IMG/VR virus record: IMGVR_UViG_3300008459_007083
Coordinates: 1 to 23,062 of that record
Direction: 5' to 3' (one strand)
DNA length: 23,062 nt
DNA from: a virus
The notes under the pieces are model-generated. The model did no database searches. It was not told the DNA's origin and worked only from the letters and a program-made list of their open reading frames with translations. Of this stretch, positions 21,815 through 23,062 are shown piece by piece. The position numbers and the translations under genes were made by a program. How positions within the stretch are numbered: the stretch's first letter is position 1; each line of letters starts with the position of its first letter.

Positions 21815-22803
21815 TTAAAAACAAACTCCTCTACAAAACTCTTAGGAACTCTTACCAGATATGCTGCATTATCTTGATACCCGAAAGTAATCAGATAGTC
21901 ACCTTTATATTCTACCATACCCACGGCAAACTCAATCTCGGCATTCATAAATGAGAATTGCCTTGATATTTTAACAATATTCCAGTCCTTATCCCAGACA
22001 ACGAAACGATGACGATACACACCATCCTTTCTTCCTGCATCACTCTTTGTTAGGTAAGTTTCGTGTGTTAAACAGAACCTGTAGTTATCACCAAGAGGAA
22101 TAATCTGAGAACCACCACGAAGGTCAATTGTTCCCAAATCTATCCAATCTTTTTTTATAACAGTCTCTGTAGTATTAGTTTCAATATCATACTTCACAAT
22201 CTCGGTGCCATTCGTCCATTTCACATAGTGATACGGCATATCCAGAATTGGCATCCAGTTCTTGTTACAATACTCTTGGTCTGGTGGGGGAGAAGGAATA
22301 CGGTGTTGATTAACCTCTTTAACTCCACTTTCGGCAAATTCAATCTCCGAAAGTTCCATACGACCAGTTCCAATCGTATCTAAATCTCTTCTTACTCCTG
22401 TCGTGTAAAGTTTATCATTCCAACGAACAATACGGCAATCTTCCAGTCCGACAAATTCCCACAGTTCTTTATCAGGAAACTTTGAAGTATCGATGCGATG
22501 ATAAGATTTTATAGACATATCATCATTCATCTCGCACATAATATTCCAAGTGCGAAGACGAAGGTCACTCTCTGGATGAATATAAACCAGGGGCCCCCAA
22601 GGATGCTCAAACTTTCTCTTCTCCGAATGATAAAGAGTATAGTTAATATTTCTAAGATTTACCAGTAATTTATCACCATCAAGGTATATGGATGGGTTTG
22701 TAAGTGCTGGTCCTTTAATTTCGTTTGAAGGTATAATTAAAGGATGAATGCTTCCTTTATTCTGAATTGCAAGTTTTACAAAGTTCAGTTCATCAACTGC
22801 CAT
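21811..22803 (-). CDS. GH130-like five-bladed beta-propeller (glycoside phosphorylase/hydrolase relative)
   Basis: A 330-residue protein with the GH130 propeller pattern: NPSIYLDGDKLLVNLRN near residues 36-52, GLEDCRIVRWNDKLYTTG (about 119-136; the family usually has EDPRI), KNWMPI plus YHYVKW (about 180-195), and a late EIEFAVGMVEYKGDYLITFGYQD. GH130 enzymes are mannoside phosphorylases or hydrolases. The conserved Asp/Glu surroundings are visible but the change of the EDP motif to EDC makes catalysis uncertain. It is the first gene of the cassette, downstream of tandem promoters, with no clear ribosome-binding site. Third codon positions look more GC-rich than in the genes after it. Confidence 0.75.
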   Translation of the reverse strand: MAVDELNFVKLAIQNKGSIHPLIIPSNEIKGPALTNPSIYLDGDKLLVNLRNINYTLYHSEKRKFEHPWGPLVYIHPESDLRLRTWNIMCEMNDDMSIKSYHRIDTSKFPDKELWEFVGLEDCRIVRWNDKLYTTGVRRDLDTIGTGRMELSEIEFAESGVKEVNQHRIPSPPPDQEYCNKNWMPILDMPYHYVKWTNGTEIVKYDIETNTTETVIKKDWIDLGTIDLRGGSQIIPLGDNYRFCLTHETYLTKSDAGRKDGVYRHRFVVWDKDWNIVKISRQFSFMNAEIEFAVGMVEYKGDYLITFGYQDNAAYLVRVPKSFVEEFVFK

Positions 22804-22826
22804 AAAACAATTATAACGATTTGAAT

Positions 22827-22834
22827 TATTTATT
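22827..22834 (-). promoter_or_regulatory. T4-type late promoter for the glycan cassette
   Basis: The minus strand reads AATAAATA, an exact NATAAATA match, 24 bases before the GH130-like gene's ATG. It would start transcription in the leader of that gene. Confidence 0.6.
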
Positions 22835-22840
22835 GGTCCT

Positions 22841-22869
22841 ATTATAATCCTTATTTAAAATAAAATCAA
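22841..22869 (-). promoter_or_regulatory. Sigma70-type promoter for the glycan cassette
   Basis: The minus strand reads TTGATT (22869-22864), a 17-base spacer, then a perfect TATAAT (22846-22841). It lies between the glycine-rich gene's stop and the late promoter, so the cassette could be read both early (host-type polymerase) and late. Confidence 0.6.
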
Positions 22870-22872
22870 GTT

Positions 22873-23062
22873 TTATACGTTAATAGTGTTTGTGGATGGG
22901 AAGAAACGATTTGGTCCCCATATAATTCTTACTGCACCATTGGCACCATTACCTGCAGTTGCGGTTCCTGATGACCCTCCACCGCCGCCGCCATAAAGTC
23001 CTCCAGCAGCAGTTCCACCAGCACCAAGAGAACCATCACCACCCCCAGAACCACCAGCTCCA
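22873..23062 (-). CDS. Glycine-rich virion/tail-fibre protein, C-terminal end
   Basis: The last 62 codons and stop of a gene that continues off the right edge. The translation is Gly/Ala/Ser/Thr-rich with runs of glycine (GGSGGGDGSLGAGGT, LYGGGGGGS) and ends GAVRIIWGPNRFFPSTNTINV. That GAVRIIWG plus FPSTNT ending is, in my memory, the usual C-terminus of large glycine-rich structural or fibre-like proteins of cyanophages and related marine phages. The length and other domains are outside the window. Its neighbourhood to the glycan cassette suggests host-surface interaction; that is inference. Confidence 0.8.
   Translation of the reverse strand, partial: GAGGSGGGDGSLGAGGTAAGGLYGGGGGGSSGTATAGNGANGAVRIIWGPNRFFPSTNTINV

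Noticed and set aside
1-23062. tRNA genes and CRISPR arrays
   Set aside because: No cloverleaf with the conserved T-loop sequence and no regularly spaced identical repeats were found on either strand by eye.

Overview
The window is a piece of a T4-like (myovirus-type) cyanophage genome, most likely a phage of marine Synechococcus or Prochlorococcus. The basis is AT-rich DNA with tightly packed, overlapping genes, and T4 core proteins (gp5, gp26, gp48, gp53, gp54-like, gp4, gp32, gp33, gp59) mixed with genes typical of cyanophages: thyX, phoH, speD, a glutaredoxin and a DUF1825 protein whose relatives are cyanobacterial. I see no tRNA, CRISPR array or insertion sequence. Identifications come from motifs and remembered family features, not from database searches.

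Layout. (1) 1-6923, minus strand: baseplate hub and tail-length module, read gp54-like, gp26, a 57-codon ORF, two tape-measure-like proteins (the second carrying lysozyme-like and M23 peptidase domains), a gp27-like hub protein and the start of gp5. (2) 6960-9347, plus strand: gp4, a conserved unknown, gp48, gp53. A hairpin terminator at 9351-9371 separates this from (3) 9395-14331, minus strand: replication, late transcription and nucleotide genes (two small unknowns, thyX, a small unknown, phoH, an MGME1-like nuclease, gp33, gp59, DUF1825 protein, gp32). gp32 has its own near-consensus sigma70-type promoter. (4) 14366-16822, minus strand: small genes, speD, three conserved unknowns and grx, with T4-type late promoter matches. 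(5) 16837-22803, minus strand: a six-kilobase glycan cassette of a GH130-like protein, two FkbM-type methyltransferases, a GT11 fucosyltransferase and a 978-residue GT2/GT25/TPR/FkbM protein, preceded by tandem early-type and late-type promoters. (6) 22873-23062: C-terminal end of a glycine-rich virion or tail-fibre type protein.

How the genes work together. Block 1 plus block 2 supply the baseplate, tail-tube initiation, tail length control and head completion. Block 3 supplies recombination/replication and the late-transcription switch (gp33), which would act on the NATAAATA-like elements seen before grx, the 74-residue membrane protein and the glycan cassette. The glycan cassette has the enzymes to build and methylate a short fucose-containing glycan; its target is not shown by the sequence.

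The strongest unexplained signal is at 5377-5419: a canonical T TTT TTC slippery heptamer in the correct frame at the end of gp26, a 5-base spacer and an 11-bp hairpin, positioned so that a -1 shift fuses gp26 to the 57-codon ORF just before the tape-measure genes. This is the arrangement of the frameshifted tail assembly chaperones of other tailed phages.
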